From positions 124,001-188,000 of the forward strand of contig NZ_QTPP01000012.1 of NCBI RefSeq assembly GCF_003853415.1: a stretch of DNA of 64,000 nt, given 5' to 3'. Source of the DNA: Burkholderia sp. Bp9142 (GTDB taxonomy: Bacteria > Pseudomonadota > Gammaproteobacteria > Burkholderiales > Burkholderiaceae). The first letter of the stretch is position 1, and the number at the start of each line of letters is the position of its first letter. Below the pieces are notes generated by a model. It had not been told where the DNA came from. It made no database searches and saw nothing but the letters and a program-made list of their open reading frames with translations. Positions 35,552-44,241 of the stretch are shown piece after piece. The position numbers and the translations under genes were made by a program.

Positions 35552-36079
35552 CTAGCTACCACCATCACACTTGCAAACTGCGCTCGGTAGCATCGACTCG
35601 GTACTTGGAAAACGGCGGTACGCTTGGTCTATGACACGGTCGTAAGACTCCCGGTCAACGGTACTTCCCCGTTGGCGCTCAAGAGCCCCGTGCAATGCGT
35701 TCGAAAATTCCGGACTGAGTGTGCAGACCCGCACGCCACGTTGTCCGCCCGATAGCGAATCTATCAGAACGCTTGTCAGCGAGTACCGAAGCCCAGGGCG
35801 ATATTCCTCGTTCATCCTGCGCAGCTCCTGGGGCAAGATGCTCAAGCTGTATGGAGCGTCCCACCACGGCATATCCCCGAATTTGGCGAGAAAAAACAGG
35901 ATGGGCCATTCCTCGACTAGAACGAATCGGGCGCGTCCTTTACGGAAGGCTCGGACTTCGTCGCGCGTGGGTGCGGTCATGGAAATCTGCAAGTGGGGCC
36001 CAGTGTCAACGTAACCGAAATGCGCACCTTCGTCGTCGCGGCAAGTCTCCTGTTCCTTTTCCGGTGTTGTATAAATCAT
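35552..36079 (-). CDS. Hypothetical protein
   Basis: 175 residues with good coding character (HFGYVDTGPHLQISM..., ARFVLVEEWPILFFLAKFGD, MPWWDAPYSLSILPQEL). The RMNEEYRPGLRYSLTSVLID segment suggests a compact globular protein. The C-terminus has a CKC pair. No family recognised. A stretch of ~230 bases between it and 35320 shows no gene. Confidence 0.65.
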   Translation of the reverse strand: MIYTTPEKEQETCRDDEGAHFGYVDTGPHLQISMTAPTRDEVRAFRKGRARFVLVEEWPILFFLAKFGDMPWWDAPYSLSILPQELRRMNEEYRPGLRYSLTSVLIDSLSGGQRGVRVCTLSPEFSNALHGALERQRGSTVDRESYDRVIDQAYRRFPSTESMLPSAVCKCDGGS

Positions 36080-36280
36080 ATGGTCCTTTGTTGCTTGTGT
36101 CGGGGCGAATCAGTTGTGCTTGATGTTTAGAGCGGTTGAGAAGTCTATGTCGGTCGGATTGAGATTGCAACGGATTTTGTGGGGATTATCGATTGGGGTA
36201 TTGGAAAGAAATGGTCTTCTTTAGCGGATTAAAAAGGATTGGTTTTTATTTGCACTGATTTGGTGCTAAAGATTTAGTTG

Positions 36281-36309
36281 TTGACAATTGAAGATGGTGA
36301 GTCTTAGAG
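36281..36309 (+). promoter_or_regulatory. Candidate promoter for the 36.3-37.8 kb small-gene cluster
   Basis: TTGACA at 36281-36286, a 17-base spacer and TTAGAG at 36304-36309, in an AT-rich stretch 25 bases before the first gene start. The -10 is poor. Confidence 0.35.
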
Positions 36310-36333
36310 TGGCTGCCATTGATTGGAGGGGGA

Positions 36334-36501
36334 ATGAGAAGAGCGATAAAAATCGTCATCGTTGTGTTGTACGTGTTACTGGCCGCTGAAACCCTACTCT
36401 GGGTGGCGCTTGGCGCACCACCGATTCGTTGGCGTACGTGGTATCTGCTCATTGTGCCGCTTGGTGCGTTTGTCTTTTGGCCGGGGAAACGGTGTAAATA
36501 A
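36334..36501 (+). CDS. Small membrane protein
   Basis: 55 residues from ATG 36334, after TTGGAGGGGGA. Two hydrophobic segments (IKIVIVVLYVLLAAETLLWVAL and WYLLIVPLGAFVFW) form a likely helical hairpin with basic ends. It ends 2 bases before the next start. No family recognised. Confidence 0.6.
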   Translation: MRRAIKIVIVVLYVLLAAETLLWVALGAPPIRWRTWYLLIVPLGAFVFWPGKRCK

Positions 36502-36503
36502 AT

Positions 36504-37037
36504 ATGACTAACAATATTTTTATACTCGAGGCATTCCGGGCGCGGCGAGTCGCGGAAAAGCTGTACGGAAAGTCGTTCGCGTTTCTCGACAGTAACGAGA
36601 AGTACGCGGCATTGCGAGCGGAGCACGCAGACATGCAAGCGCGCGCTGCCCAATTTGCAGTGACGAACGCACCGGGCTTTTTGCAATCGTCGGTGCTCGA
36701 GCCTTTGCGGAACCAGCGCGTACGAGGCAAAGCGGTTCAGCAAATTGTCGCGGAACGCATGCACGACGCCGAGCGTCTGCCGGCGTATCTGTCGGACGGT
36801 TTGGCTCGTCACGGCGTGAAGCTTACGACGCAGTCGACCTACAAGCATCGGCAGCCCGGTGTACTCATCGACTTGCGCAGCGGCGGGGCGGTTGAGCGCT
36901 TGTATGTCGCGGAGGGCTTCTCTCTGGCTTGGCGAGACATGGTGATAGCGGATGCCGACGCGCTTATTGTCGACCCGACGGACCCGAGGCTCACGCCGTC
37001 TGGGCGTTTCTACGCGTTCGCGTTCTATCACGTCTGA
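36504..37037 (+). CDS. Hypothetical protein
   Basis: 177 residues, beginning MTNNIFILEAFRARRVAEKL, again a hydrophobic strand followed by a basic patch. The N-terminal two thirds are helical (EKYAALRAEHADMQARAAQF), and the C-terminal part is a beta-rich domain (GVLIDLRSGGAVERLYVAEG). Tightly linked to the upstream small membrane protein. No family recognised. Confidence 0.7.
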   Translation: MTNNIFILEAFRARRVAEKLYGKSFAFLDSNEKYAALRAEHADMQARAAQFAVTNAPGFLQSSVLEPLRNQRVRGKAVQQIVAERMHDAERLPAYLSDGLARHGVKLTTQSTYKHRQPGVLIDLRSGGAVERLYVAEGFSLAWRDMVIADADALIVDPTDPRLTPSGRFYAFAFYHV

Positions 37038-37110
37038 TGCCCGGTCACCCATGCATAGAAATCGAGGGTATCGAGCCGATGGCCGTAGAAACGAATTGTG
37101 GGAGAGGGAA

Positions 37111-37419
37111 ATGGGTAATGTGATGGATGAAGCGGCCGGAGTTCATGCTGAATCGACGGTGCGGTTGACACTGGATGAGCTCGAAGCCTATGACGGATTG
37201 ACGGCGGTGCTCAGAGAGTATGGATTCCTGTACAAGGAGGACATGGAACTGTTCGAGGCCATGGTCCGACGCCACGACTGCCTGCGTCCGCTGATTCCGT
37301 ATGCCGTCAGCGCTGGCTCCGGAGACCAGGCTTTCGCCAGGATGAACATCGCGCTGCTGCGTGCGGCGATTGTGTTGGATAGTGAGGACGAGCACCAGGA
37401 AGCGAAACTGGACCATTGA
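37111..37419 (+). CDS. Hypothetical protein
   Basis: 102 residues from ATG 37111 (RBS GAGAGGGA). Acidic and helical (STVRLTLDELEAYDGLTAVL, then REYGFLYKEDMELFEAM). An in-frame extension upstream to 36952 overlaps the previous gene and reads as noncoding. No family recognised. Confidence 0.6.
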   Translation: MGNVMDEAAGVHAESTVRLTLDELEAYDGLTAVLREYGFLYKEDMELFEAMVRRHDCLRPLIPYAVSAGSGDQAFARMNIALLRAAIVLDSEDEHQEAKLDH

Positions 37420-37457
37420 AGTTTGTCGGAAACAACTGAAGACGAAAGGAGAACCAC

Positions 37458-37808
37458 ATGAACGTTGCATCTACGGAAATGACGCGCGCGTGTCTGCTTG
37501 GCGGTCACTGGCAGGGCCATCGTGTTGAGAGTTTCCTTGAGCGTTTCACGGGAACTGCCGATTACGCCGAGGATTTGGACGACCTCGATTTCCTGATTTC
37601 GGACGTCGTCAATTTCTTCCCATATATCCACTACGAACCGGACACCGGAAAAGTTCTGAAGGTCACCAATTGCGCAGCGTTTTATGCGCTCGACCGTGAA
37701 GACCAGATGTTGGAGGTCGAGGGGCTCAGCGTTGCGAGAATGCGGATGCCGGACGACGACACGCTGTATGAGTGGTATCAGGCGTACGTCGAGAAGCGAG
37801 GCCAATAG
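37458..37808 (+). CDS. Hypothetical protein
   Basis: 116 residues, with a strong RBS (AAAGGAGAACCAC). Acidic: YAEDLDDLDFLISDVVNFFP, GKVLKVTNCAAFYALDREDQ, DDDTLYEWYQAYVEKRG. No family recognised. Last of four same-direction small genes. Confidence 0.65.
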   Translation: MNVASTEMTRACLLGGHWQGHRVESFLERFTGTADYAEDLDDLDFLISDVVNFFPYIHYEPDTGKVLKVTNCAAFYALDREDQMLEVEGLSVARMRMPDDDTLYEWYQAYVEKRGQ

Positions 37809-38058
37809 AGGCACAGTCAACGACCAGCTACACATCAAGCTACAGCTCGCTCTGCTTCGTGTGGCGACGGAAGTGGTTGCGGCTGGAAGCGAGGCCGGTA
37901 ACGGACAATAGAGTTGAAGAGTGAAAATTCGGCGACGACAAATAACCTGGAGGTCGCATGGGAGGGGTAGCTCTTTCCCGAGACTCGTCTTGTTTTCGCG
38001 GAGACGTCACATTCATTGACCGTGTTTCCGAACGCGCTAGCAGGAGCATACGAGATAG

Positions 38059-38550
38059 ATGAAGAGCGAGGTTTTTGAAGCCATCGCTTCACGCATCGCG
38101 GAGGCTCCACGCCTGTCCGGCGCAACAAAAAACGAGCAGCAAGCAGCATTTCGTGCTCGGGTCGCGGGATTGAAACTCGTGTCGCAGGCCTCAGCCATGC
38201 TGGAATACGATGAGCAGGCGCTTGTCGACGCGTTCAGAGAGAACGGTATCCAGATAGCTCGTGGCGAAACTGAACTGAGCCTCGTGGCGGATGGCGATGG
38301 ACTCGAGATTCGGCGTAATGTCATTGCTGCGCTTCGCACGTATATTCGGCCGCATCGCGAGGCGCAGCGCCGAGAGGCAATCCGCGCATACAACGCGGCG
38401 CGACCGAGCAAGGCAAAGTTTCGCGCGGAGCGTCGCGCTCAACTGGCTGCGATGGGCATCGACCTGGCCCGCTTTCGGGAAGTCTGCGATGTCATCGACA
38501 GCACGCCGTCGCAGCGGCAACGCCAACGTCGCGGACCCGTCATTGATTAA
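38059..38550 (+). CDS. Hypothetical protein
   Basis: 163 residues. The N-terminal half is helical (MKSEVFEAIASRIAEAPRLS...), the middle has a GIQIARGETELSLVADGDGLEIRR beta segment, and the C-terminus is strongly basic (QRREAIRAYNAARPSKAKFR ... SQRQRQRRGP), suggesting nucleic-acid binding. It converges with the RuvC-like gene 25 bases away. No family recognised. Confidence 0.65.
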   Translation: MKSEVFEAIASRIAEAPRLSGATKNEQQAAFRARVAGLKLVSQASAMLEYDEQALVDAFRENGIQIARGETELSLVADGDGLEIRRNVIAALRTYIRPHREAQRREAIRAYNAARPSKAKFRAERRAQLAAMGIDLARFREVCDVIDSTPSQRQRQRRGPVID

Positions 38551-38575
38551 TGGTCCCCCACGTTCGACCACGTGC

Positions 38576-39082
38576 CTAGATTGCCAGAATGTTTTGATAC
38601 TTGCGGCGAAGCCAGAAAGCAATTAGCGCTGCTTCGCACTTATCGATGCGGCATTTCGTCGGAATGGAATCGCCGAACAACTCTCTCGCGCGCGCTCGGC
38701 TCGTCGCCTTGTTAGCTGTGACCCCGATGCTCCGCTTCCATATCGATGCGGTTGGAAATTCAACCGACGCCCCGAGCGCGACGGCTGCACCATAAGCACC
38801 GCCCGCTGCGAGACTGAGCGTCACGAGCGACGCTGCATTGTCGATGCGGAATGCCAGTGGCCGCTCGATAGCAACAGCAAGCCGCCCATGTGTTGATTCC
38901 TCTCGAATCACCTGACTGACGGCCCCAGCTCCTAGCTCTTGCTCGCTTCCGGCGTCTTCCAGTCTGATTAGTTTGCCGAATGCATCGAGCACCGCGACGG
39001 CTCCCTTTCGTCCAGGGTCGACGGCAATGTATCGCTGAAAATCCAGAGGGGGCGAGCGGTAATCAGAAGGCTTGGGCGGCAT
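38576..39082 (-). CDS. RuvC-like Holliday-junction resolvase family nuclease
   Basis: 168 residues with an RNase-H-fold RuvC pattern: IAVDPGRKGAVAVLDAFG (first catalytic Asp), LAVAIERPLAF (second acid, Glu), ASIWKRSIGVT and the C-terminal CRIDKCEAALIAFWLRRK (final Asp/Glu). Such divergent RuvC-like proteins occur on phages and mobile elements, where they resolve junctions or process replication intermediates. It is single-domain and close to standard RuvC length. Confidence 0.78.
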   Translation of the reverse strand: MPPKPSDYRSPPLDFQRYIAVDPGRKGAVAVLDAFGKLIRLEDAGSEQELGAGAVSQVIREESTHGRLAVAIERPLAFRIDNAASLVTLSLAAGGAYGAAVALGASVEFPTASIWKRSIGVTANKATSRARARELFGDSIPTKCRIDKCEAALIAFWLRRKYQNILAI

Positions 39083-39233
39083 ACGGTCTTAGCAGGCTTT
39101 TCCCCGTATAGGAATCCGTCGGGTGCCTGTTGGGACGATAGACCCAGCCGCTATCAACCGGCTGTTCCGTTGCGAATCGGGGACGACCGTTCGGACAACT
39201 GAGCTGATTCCCGTTGTCCGTTTGTTTGGGGCG

Positions 39234-39719
39234 CTATGCAGCCAACCTATGCTCGTAATACGGCCGCTCGCGGTCGTCGAGAATGGCGTACTGCGCCGCG
39301 AGATTGCCGGGCTCAGGCCGAAGCCAAGCGTCGACGTTCTCAGGCTTTACCGGAATAATGCATCTGTCATGGCCGGATGCGGTGACCTCAGGCGGAGGCT
39401 CATCTGTAATGGCGGCAAACGAAAGCAGGTCGGGCTCGCCTTTCCCGGACCAGCGCGACCACAAGCAGGCAACGAGCATATCGTCGGTCGGCCGGGGTTC
39501 GAATCGCAGGACGACGTTCTCGTCCTTTTCGCCTTCTTTGAGTTCTCGGCCCTCGAGCTTTGCTCGGCTAACGTTTTCAAAAAATGCAGTGACGACCAGT
39601 AGGCCATGCGAGCAACCGAAAAACTGTTTCCAAAGCCCTTCGAGGTCGTCTCTGCGGGCGTTGTATGTCCCTGGAAATTTTTTGTCGTAGAACGCCGGTT
39701 TGCCGGCAAGGCGCATTTG
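39234..39719 (-). pseudogene. SRAP (YedK/HMCES-like) gene, 5'-truncated
   Basis: SRAP proteins crosslink to abasic sites in single-stranded DNA through Cys2 exposed after Met removal. Clear family sequence runs from MRLAGKPAFYDKKFPGTYNA through RRDDLEGLW, GLLVVTAFFENV, LVACLWSRW, SFAAITDEPPPEVTASGHDR and the end DRERPYYEHRLAA. The active-site Asn (YNAR), Glu and His (GHDR) are present, but the usual N-terminal ~100 residues including Cys2 are missing. The frame upstream (to 39863) is unrelated and overlaps the GmrSD gene. Loss of Cys2 should abolish crosslinking, so I class it as broken. Confidence 0.72.
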
Positions 39720-39816
39720 CGTAACCGATAGGCTGGGGTTATTCTTCGATGTGGCTGAGCGCAAGTCGAGCAGAACCAGGCGCGAATCATCGATAGCGAA
39801 AGACGGGGCAAAGCAA

Positions 39817-41916
39817 GTGGCATTCTCATCCGCAGAACTACAGAAACTGGGCGACCTGCTCACGGGTTATCACTTTCACATTCCTGACTATCAACGCGGT
39901 TATTCCTGGGGGCAGACGCAACTCAATGCGCTGTGGAGCGACCTGCAAATTGCCGTGCGCTCTGAGGCAAAGCAGCATTTCACTGGCATTGTGCTGCTTC
40001 GCAAGCTTGACCAAAACGGGACGACCCTGCCGTTGGTCGAGCTCGTGGATGGCCAACAGCGTGTAATCAGCGCCATGACGCTTGCTCGAACGTTGGCGCA
40101 TCAAGCCGCGAACGCCGATACGGGCGAAGAAGCGTCGCAGACCCTTGACTTCAAAGTTAACTTCATCGATAACGCGGAGTTGCAGACCTATTTTGACTTC
40201 TGGGCGATGAACGATGAGCGCGAGGCGGTGCGTCTCGGGCCGAATTGTTCGAGTTATGCCGCCAACATCGAGAACGCGGCTCGATTCTTCCGTGAGCGCG
40301 CGCGCGACCTGGATGCGGCCGCCGCACGCGTCTATCTGGAGACCTTGCTCGACCGATTTCGATTGTTTGTGCTCGATGCACACCCGGAATTTGATATTCA
40401 TGTGGCGTTCGAAACGCTGAATAATCGCGGCAAGAAGCTCACCACGCTGGAACTGCTGAAAAACCGGCTCATCTATCTCACCAACATTTTGCCGGACCGA
40501 GCATCGCCTGAATCGGTCCTGAGTGACGAAACGTCGCCTGTGAGCGGCAAGAACGTGCGCGTGCAGATTCATCGCGCGTGGAAGGGCATCTATCGGTCCC
40601 TTGGTCGGAGTCCAGCCACCCAGAACCATGACGACGAATTTCTGCGAGCGCACGCCATCGGCTACTTCGGGGAAGAGCGGGACGCTGGCTGGGTGGAAAA
40701 TGTGTTGTTCAACGAGACCTTCACCGCGAACAATGCCGACCTGACGCTCGCCGAGATTCCGGCCTATATCCGCAGTCTGGAAGAGGCCGCTGTCTGGTGG
40801 TCGCACATGCATGAGCCGAAGCTTATGCCTCGTTCGCATCAGAAACAGCACGCGCGGTTTGCACGCATCACCTACGCCTATTTCAAGCCACTCATTCTGG
40901 CGGCATATATGCGAGCGGGCGCCGAGGCGCCTCATGCGCTTGCTCAGCCTGGGGAGCACGAAGCCTTGCTGCGGCCCGTGGCTGCGCTTCTTCAACAAAT
41001 CGAGCGGTTTATCGTTATCGTACTCACCCTTTCGGGTCGAGCCGCGCACCTGGGGCGCGCGGATATGAACAATTTGGCGCACCGTCTCCTGTGCCCCGAG
41101 TCGGCATCCGAAACCACGGTGTGGGTAAAGTGCGGCGGACCAAAGATGACGGCCGGCGAGGCCGTCTGTTTTGCGCGAGATTATGTGAAAGCCTACATTG
41201 ACAATAGTAGGCTGGACGGTAGTCTACTTGATGAGCGTTTCGAGTGGTATGGGGAATTTTCAGCGGCCGCCGTTGAGCAGGAAATCGCTGAGCGGATGCG
41301 ACTAGGTGGTACGGGCTATTACAAATGGGCCTTCACCCGGCTCCTGCTGTTGGAGTACGAGGAGGCCCAGCGAGACGAGGGCAGTAAGCCCATTAAGCTC
41401 AAATGGCCCTGGGATGAATTCAGCTTTGACAAGACCGTCGAGCACATCTTCCCGCAAACGCCCGACGACCATGGCTATTGGAACGACGTCATAGCTATCG
41501 ACGGCCGCTCCAAGGCCCTCAGAAACGCCGTGGTGCATTCGCTGGGCAATCTCATGCTGCTGTCCGCCAAGCGCAATCCGTCAGTATCCAATTTGCCGTT
41601 CCGAACCAAGGACGGTAGCCGGTGCAAGGTGACGTCGTACGAGCAGGGCAGCTACTCAGAGACGCAAGTCGCCCACATCTTTCGCGAGTGGAACATCGCG
41701 GCTATCGCGGCGCGCGGTGTGGCGCTGCTCAAGTTCGCCGAAAAGCGCTGGTCGTTCAGCTTGACTGACAAGCCAAACGACTACAACTCGTATTTGCCGT
41801 TTCTGTTCGGCGAGCGGGCCGATGAGGTGCGCGAGGGCTATGCAGGGAAAAAGGTCGACGGCCGGTCCATCAATACCCTAGTCAACGACTTGCTTGCCGA
41901 CCGGTACGCCCCCTGA
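39817..41916 (+). CDS. GmrSD-type modification-dependent restriction enzyme (DUF262 + DUF1524)
   Basis: 699 residues. N-terminal DUF262 (ParB/GmrS-like NTPase): YHFHIPDYQRGYSWGQTQLN, then FTGIVLLRK and LVELVDGQQRVISAMTLART (the DGQQR signature), followed by FETLNNRGKKLTTLELLKN. C-terminal DUF1524 His-Me-finger nuclease: DKTVEHIFPQTPDD, VVHSLGNLMLLSAKRNPSVS and LPFRTKDG. Fused GmrSD enzymes are type IV systems that cut glucosylated-hydroxymethylcytosine or otherwise modified phage DNA. GTG 39817 is chosen because the family begins close to it. Upstream codons (to 39700) belong to the broken SRAP gene. Confidence 0.88.
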   Translation: MAFSSAELQKLGDLLTGYHFHIPDYQRGYSWGQTQLNALWSDLQIAVRSEAKQHFTGIVLLRKLDQNGTTLPLVELVDGQQRVISAMTLARTLAHQAANADTGEEASQTLDFKVNFIDNAELQTYFDFWAMNDEREAVRLGPNCSSYAANIENAARFFRERARDLDAAAARVYLETLLDRFRLFVLDAHPEFDIHVAFETLNNRGKKLTTLELLKNRLIYLTNILPDRASPESVLSDETSPVSGKNVRVQIHRAWKGIYRSLGRSPATQNHDDEFLRAHAIGYFGEERDAGWVENVLFNETFTANNADLTLAEIPAYIRSLEEAAVWWSHMHEPKLMPRSHQKQHARFARITYAYFKPLILAAYMRAGAEAPHALAQPGEHEALLRPVAALLQQIERFIVIVLTLSGRAAHLGRADMNNLAHRLLCPESASETTVWVKCGGPKMTAGEAVCFARDYVKAYIDNSRLDGSLLDERFEWYGEFSAAAVEQEIAERMRLGGTGYYKWAFTRLLLLEYEEAQRDEGSKPIKLKWPWDEFSFDKTVEHIFPQTPDDHGYWNDVIAIDGRSKALRNAVVHSLGNLMLLSAKRNPSVSNLPFRTKDGSRCKVTSYEQGSYSETQVAHIFREWNIAAIAARGVALLKFAEKRWSFSLTDKPNDYNSYLPFLFGERADEVREGYAGKKVDGRSINTLVNDLLADRYAP

Positions 41917-42163
41917 GGGTGTGTGATAGCCGACCGTGCATTCGCTGCGCCCTGGACGGGCGGCAGCGGTTGGCTGCTCACTTCATGTCGAGAAAAGGGT
42001 CGGCTGCAATGCCGGTAGGACTGCGCGATTTGCTGCGCGTGTGCATCAGCACCGAGCGTCGCAAACGCGCCTTGCCGTTGCCGGTCAGTGTAAATGGGGC
42101 GTCGCCCTGTTCCGATGGCCTTATTCGTTCCAGATGGATTTCACCGGCCGAACAACAACTGAT

Positions 42164-42985
42164 ATGCAGAACAGGAAAACAGATGCGGTGACGACAGCGG
42201 TTACCGCTTCTGCGCTGTCTTCGCACTATGAGGCGATGTTCCGGTCGCTCAGCAATCCGAGGTCACTGCCGCATGAGGACAATGACCGGCCAATCAGCAA
42301 GGCTCTCTTCTTTCATCTGGCAAAAGTCAAGTACGTCGGGTGGAAGCACCGAGTCGCGTTTCATCGAGCTCGCAAACATTCGATAGCAGATGTATTTCAC
42401 GACCTTGTGGCCTTCTATCTTCGCTGCGCGTTATCTGAGCGCGGGTTAGAGCTTGTTCTGGAGCCGTCACTGCTTGGAAAGGACGGCAAGCGACTTCACC
42501 CGGATATCTTGGTCCGCAAGAGCGGTGAGAACATCTGCGTGATTGAGGTCAAGACGACTATCGGATTCGCCCGCCCAGACGCCAAGGCCATTGATAAGTA
42601 TCTGGCTTTGAGGGAGCGGTTGGAACATGTAGCCTATGCGGCGGGCCTGCCAGTGGCGAACTGCTTCTATATCTTCGAGGAACCCGCGAACGTATCGGCT
42701 GAATTCCGTGACGTTTTTTGGGATAAGAAATTGAGTCGGGCAATGCCACGTGACGGTCTCCCGTTCCCGTTGTCCCAAATCTACCCCCTGTTCTGGGGGA
42801 CGGACCCATACTACTGGGCATGGCCTACGGCAAAGGACAAGAGCCAGTGGTGCCCCGAGGTCTCAGATGAAATGCTGTTGTCCGAAGCGGAGCACCGAAT
42901 AGTCACTCCGTTCGAAGATGTGATGGTTCGAATCGTCAAAATGGAGCAAGAACTAATCCGAAATCGTCCTCTTTCCTCAACCTAA
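42164..42985 (+). CDS. PD-(D/E)XK nuclease-like protein
   Basis: About 273 residues from ATG 42164; the start is uncertain (ATG 42134 is also in frame, neither has a good RBS). The central core LHPDILVRKSGENICVIEVK, followed by TTIGF, has the D...ExK spacing of restriction-endonuclease-fold proteins, preceded by a helical segment (FHDLVAFYLRCALSERGLEL). The C-terminal half is not recognised (PLFWGTDPYYWAWP). It lies ~250 bases after the GmrSD gene, same strand, perhaps an accessory nuclease. The gap 41917-42163 shows no supportable gene. Confidence 0.65.
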   Translation: MQNRKTDAVTTAVTASALSSHYEAMFRSLSNPRSLPHEDNDRPISKALFFHLAKVKYVGWKHRVAFHRARKHSIADVFHDLVAFYLRCALSERGLELVLEPSLLGKDGKRLHPDILVRKSGENICVIEVKTTIGFARPDAKAIDKYLALRERLEHVAYAAGLPVANCFYIFEEPANVSAEFRDVFWDKKLSRAMPRDGLPFPLSQIYPLFWGTDPYYWAWPTAKDKSQWCPEVSDEMLLSEAEHRIVTPFEDVMVRIVKMEQELIRNRPLSST

Positions 42986-43157
42986 TTTCCCGCGTCGTCA
43001 CCGGACGCGGCGACGGATACACAGTTGCAATCGACGCGCTCGTCTTGCCGCTGACAGCAGGACGTGATGTCGACTCCGACTTCGCGTGGTCTTCGCGTCA
43101 AACGGGGAGACACACAAGAGCGGCCGCAACACGCGCAGTGGGTGACGAGTTACGGTG

Positions 43158-44126
43158 TTATGCCGCCACGTCCATCGGATGTGAGTCGGCATAGGGAGTG
43201 AAGTCATATCCAAGCATGAAGAGAGCCGCTTCCAGCCTACGCAGGCCATCCGACCCAGAGCACCAATGTGCTTTGGCAGTTAGAAGCGCTTCGGTCAAGA
43301 CCCAGTTCGCCTGTACATTGACGCGAGCCCATGCTTTCGACCCGTAATGTCCCCCATACAGCTTCCCGAATTGATATCGACCCGCTGACGGGTTACGCGA
43401 CTTGCCTCCGCCGTCTCCATCGCCCCAGAGGAAGCCGAGGCGGTCGGGGACGCGTTCAGGCTGCATGGACTCCGGAAGAGTCTCGATGTATCGCCTCACA
43501 AGGAACCCTAGTGCGGCGCCTACGCGTCCATCATAGATGATGTGACCCGTGACCGCGAGCGCATAGTACTTTGTCCATCCCGCGTTCATTCTCGGGCCTC
43601 CGGTCATCGCGAAGACATCAATATTCGGGCAGTCGCAGGTAAGAGCCTCGCGTCCTTCGCGCAACACGGACACGAGCGCAGTCCCCTGGCGGTTGGCCCA
43701 GGCCATATTGGCCTTATATGCCCGGCGGTCCTTTCCAAAGCCCCATTCCATCACGTGCTGACATGCATGTTCTGCGAGTGAACGTGCGGCTTCACCTTCT
43801 TCGCCAGCCATCGAAATCGCTATCGCGGCGCTCACTTCATCAAGTCTCGCCTTGTTGATATCGAAGCCTTCCTTCTTCCACCAATACATCGAAAACAGGT
43901 CTTCGAGGGTACGTGCGTGAACTACATATACAGGCGTGGCCGATGAGGGCCGTCGGTCTCCATACCCGTGCGGGAAACGCTGCTTGAAGTCAGGCGGAAG
44001 TTGGTTCGTCGCAAAGCCGACGGTGAAATTGATGGACTTGGTTCCGCTGATGACATGTGACAGCCATGCGATGAAGCCTCGGACATGTTCGTCGTTCAGA
44101 TAGTCTTTGCGATTCAAAGACAGCAT
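43158..44126 (-). CDS. Unrecognised protein between the GmrSD and sirtuin modules
   Basis: 322 residues from ATG 44126 (RBS GCGGAGAAATCGT). Aromatic-rich with well-formed segments: SINFTVGFATNQLPPDFKQR, LEDLFSMYWWKKEGFD, TKYYALAVTGHIIYDGRVGA, then ALGFLVRRYIE. The YDGRVGAAL block recalls the YDSRVAxAL segment of some helix-hairpin-helix DNA glycosylase-fold proteins, but that is not enough to name it. One cysteine pair (CDC) is present. It stands alone, transcribed toward the PD-(D/E)XK gene. Confidence 0.75.
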   Translation of the reverse strand: MLSLNRKDYLNDEHVRGFIAWLSHVISGTKSINFTVGFATNQLPPDFKQRFPHGYGDRRPSSATPVYVVHARTLEDLFSMYWWKKEGFDINKARLDEVSAAIAISMAGEEGEAARSLAEHACQHVMEWGFGKDRRAYKANMAWANRQGTALVSVLREGREALTCDCPNIDVFAMTGGPRMNAGWTKYYALAVTGHIIYDGRVGAALGFLVRRYIETLPESMQPERVPDRLGFLWGDGDGGGKSRNPSAGRYQFGKLYGGHYGSKAWARVNVQANWVLTEALLTAKAHWCSGSDGLRRLEAALFMLGYDFTPYADSHPMDVAA

Positions 44127-44241
44127 ACGATTTCTCCGCTGATTTCGGGGCATCCTAGCCATCAAGTGTGGCTTGCGAGGCGCCAGTTTGAGGCCTTGTT
44201 ATATAACGACCGCCCTTCAGGTCATCTTTAAGGCAATCGGT

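Noticed and set aside
41919..42191. 90-codon plus-strand ORF between GmrSD and the PD-(D/E)XK gene
   Set aside because: No RBS and mixed Cys/Arg-rich composition; overlaps a competing frame and has no recognisable segment.
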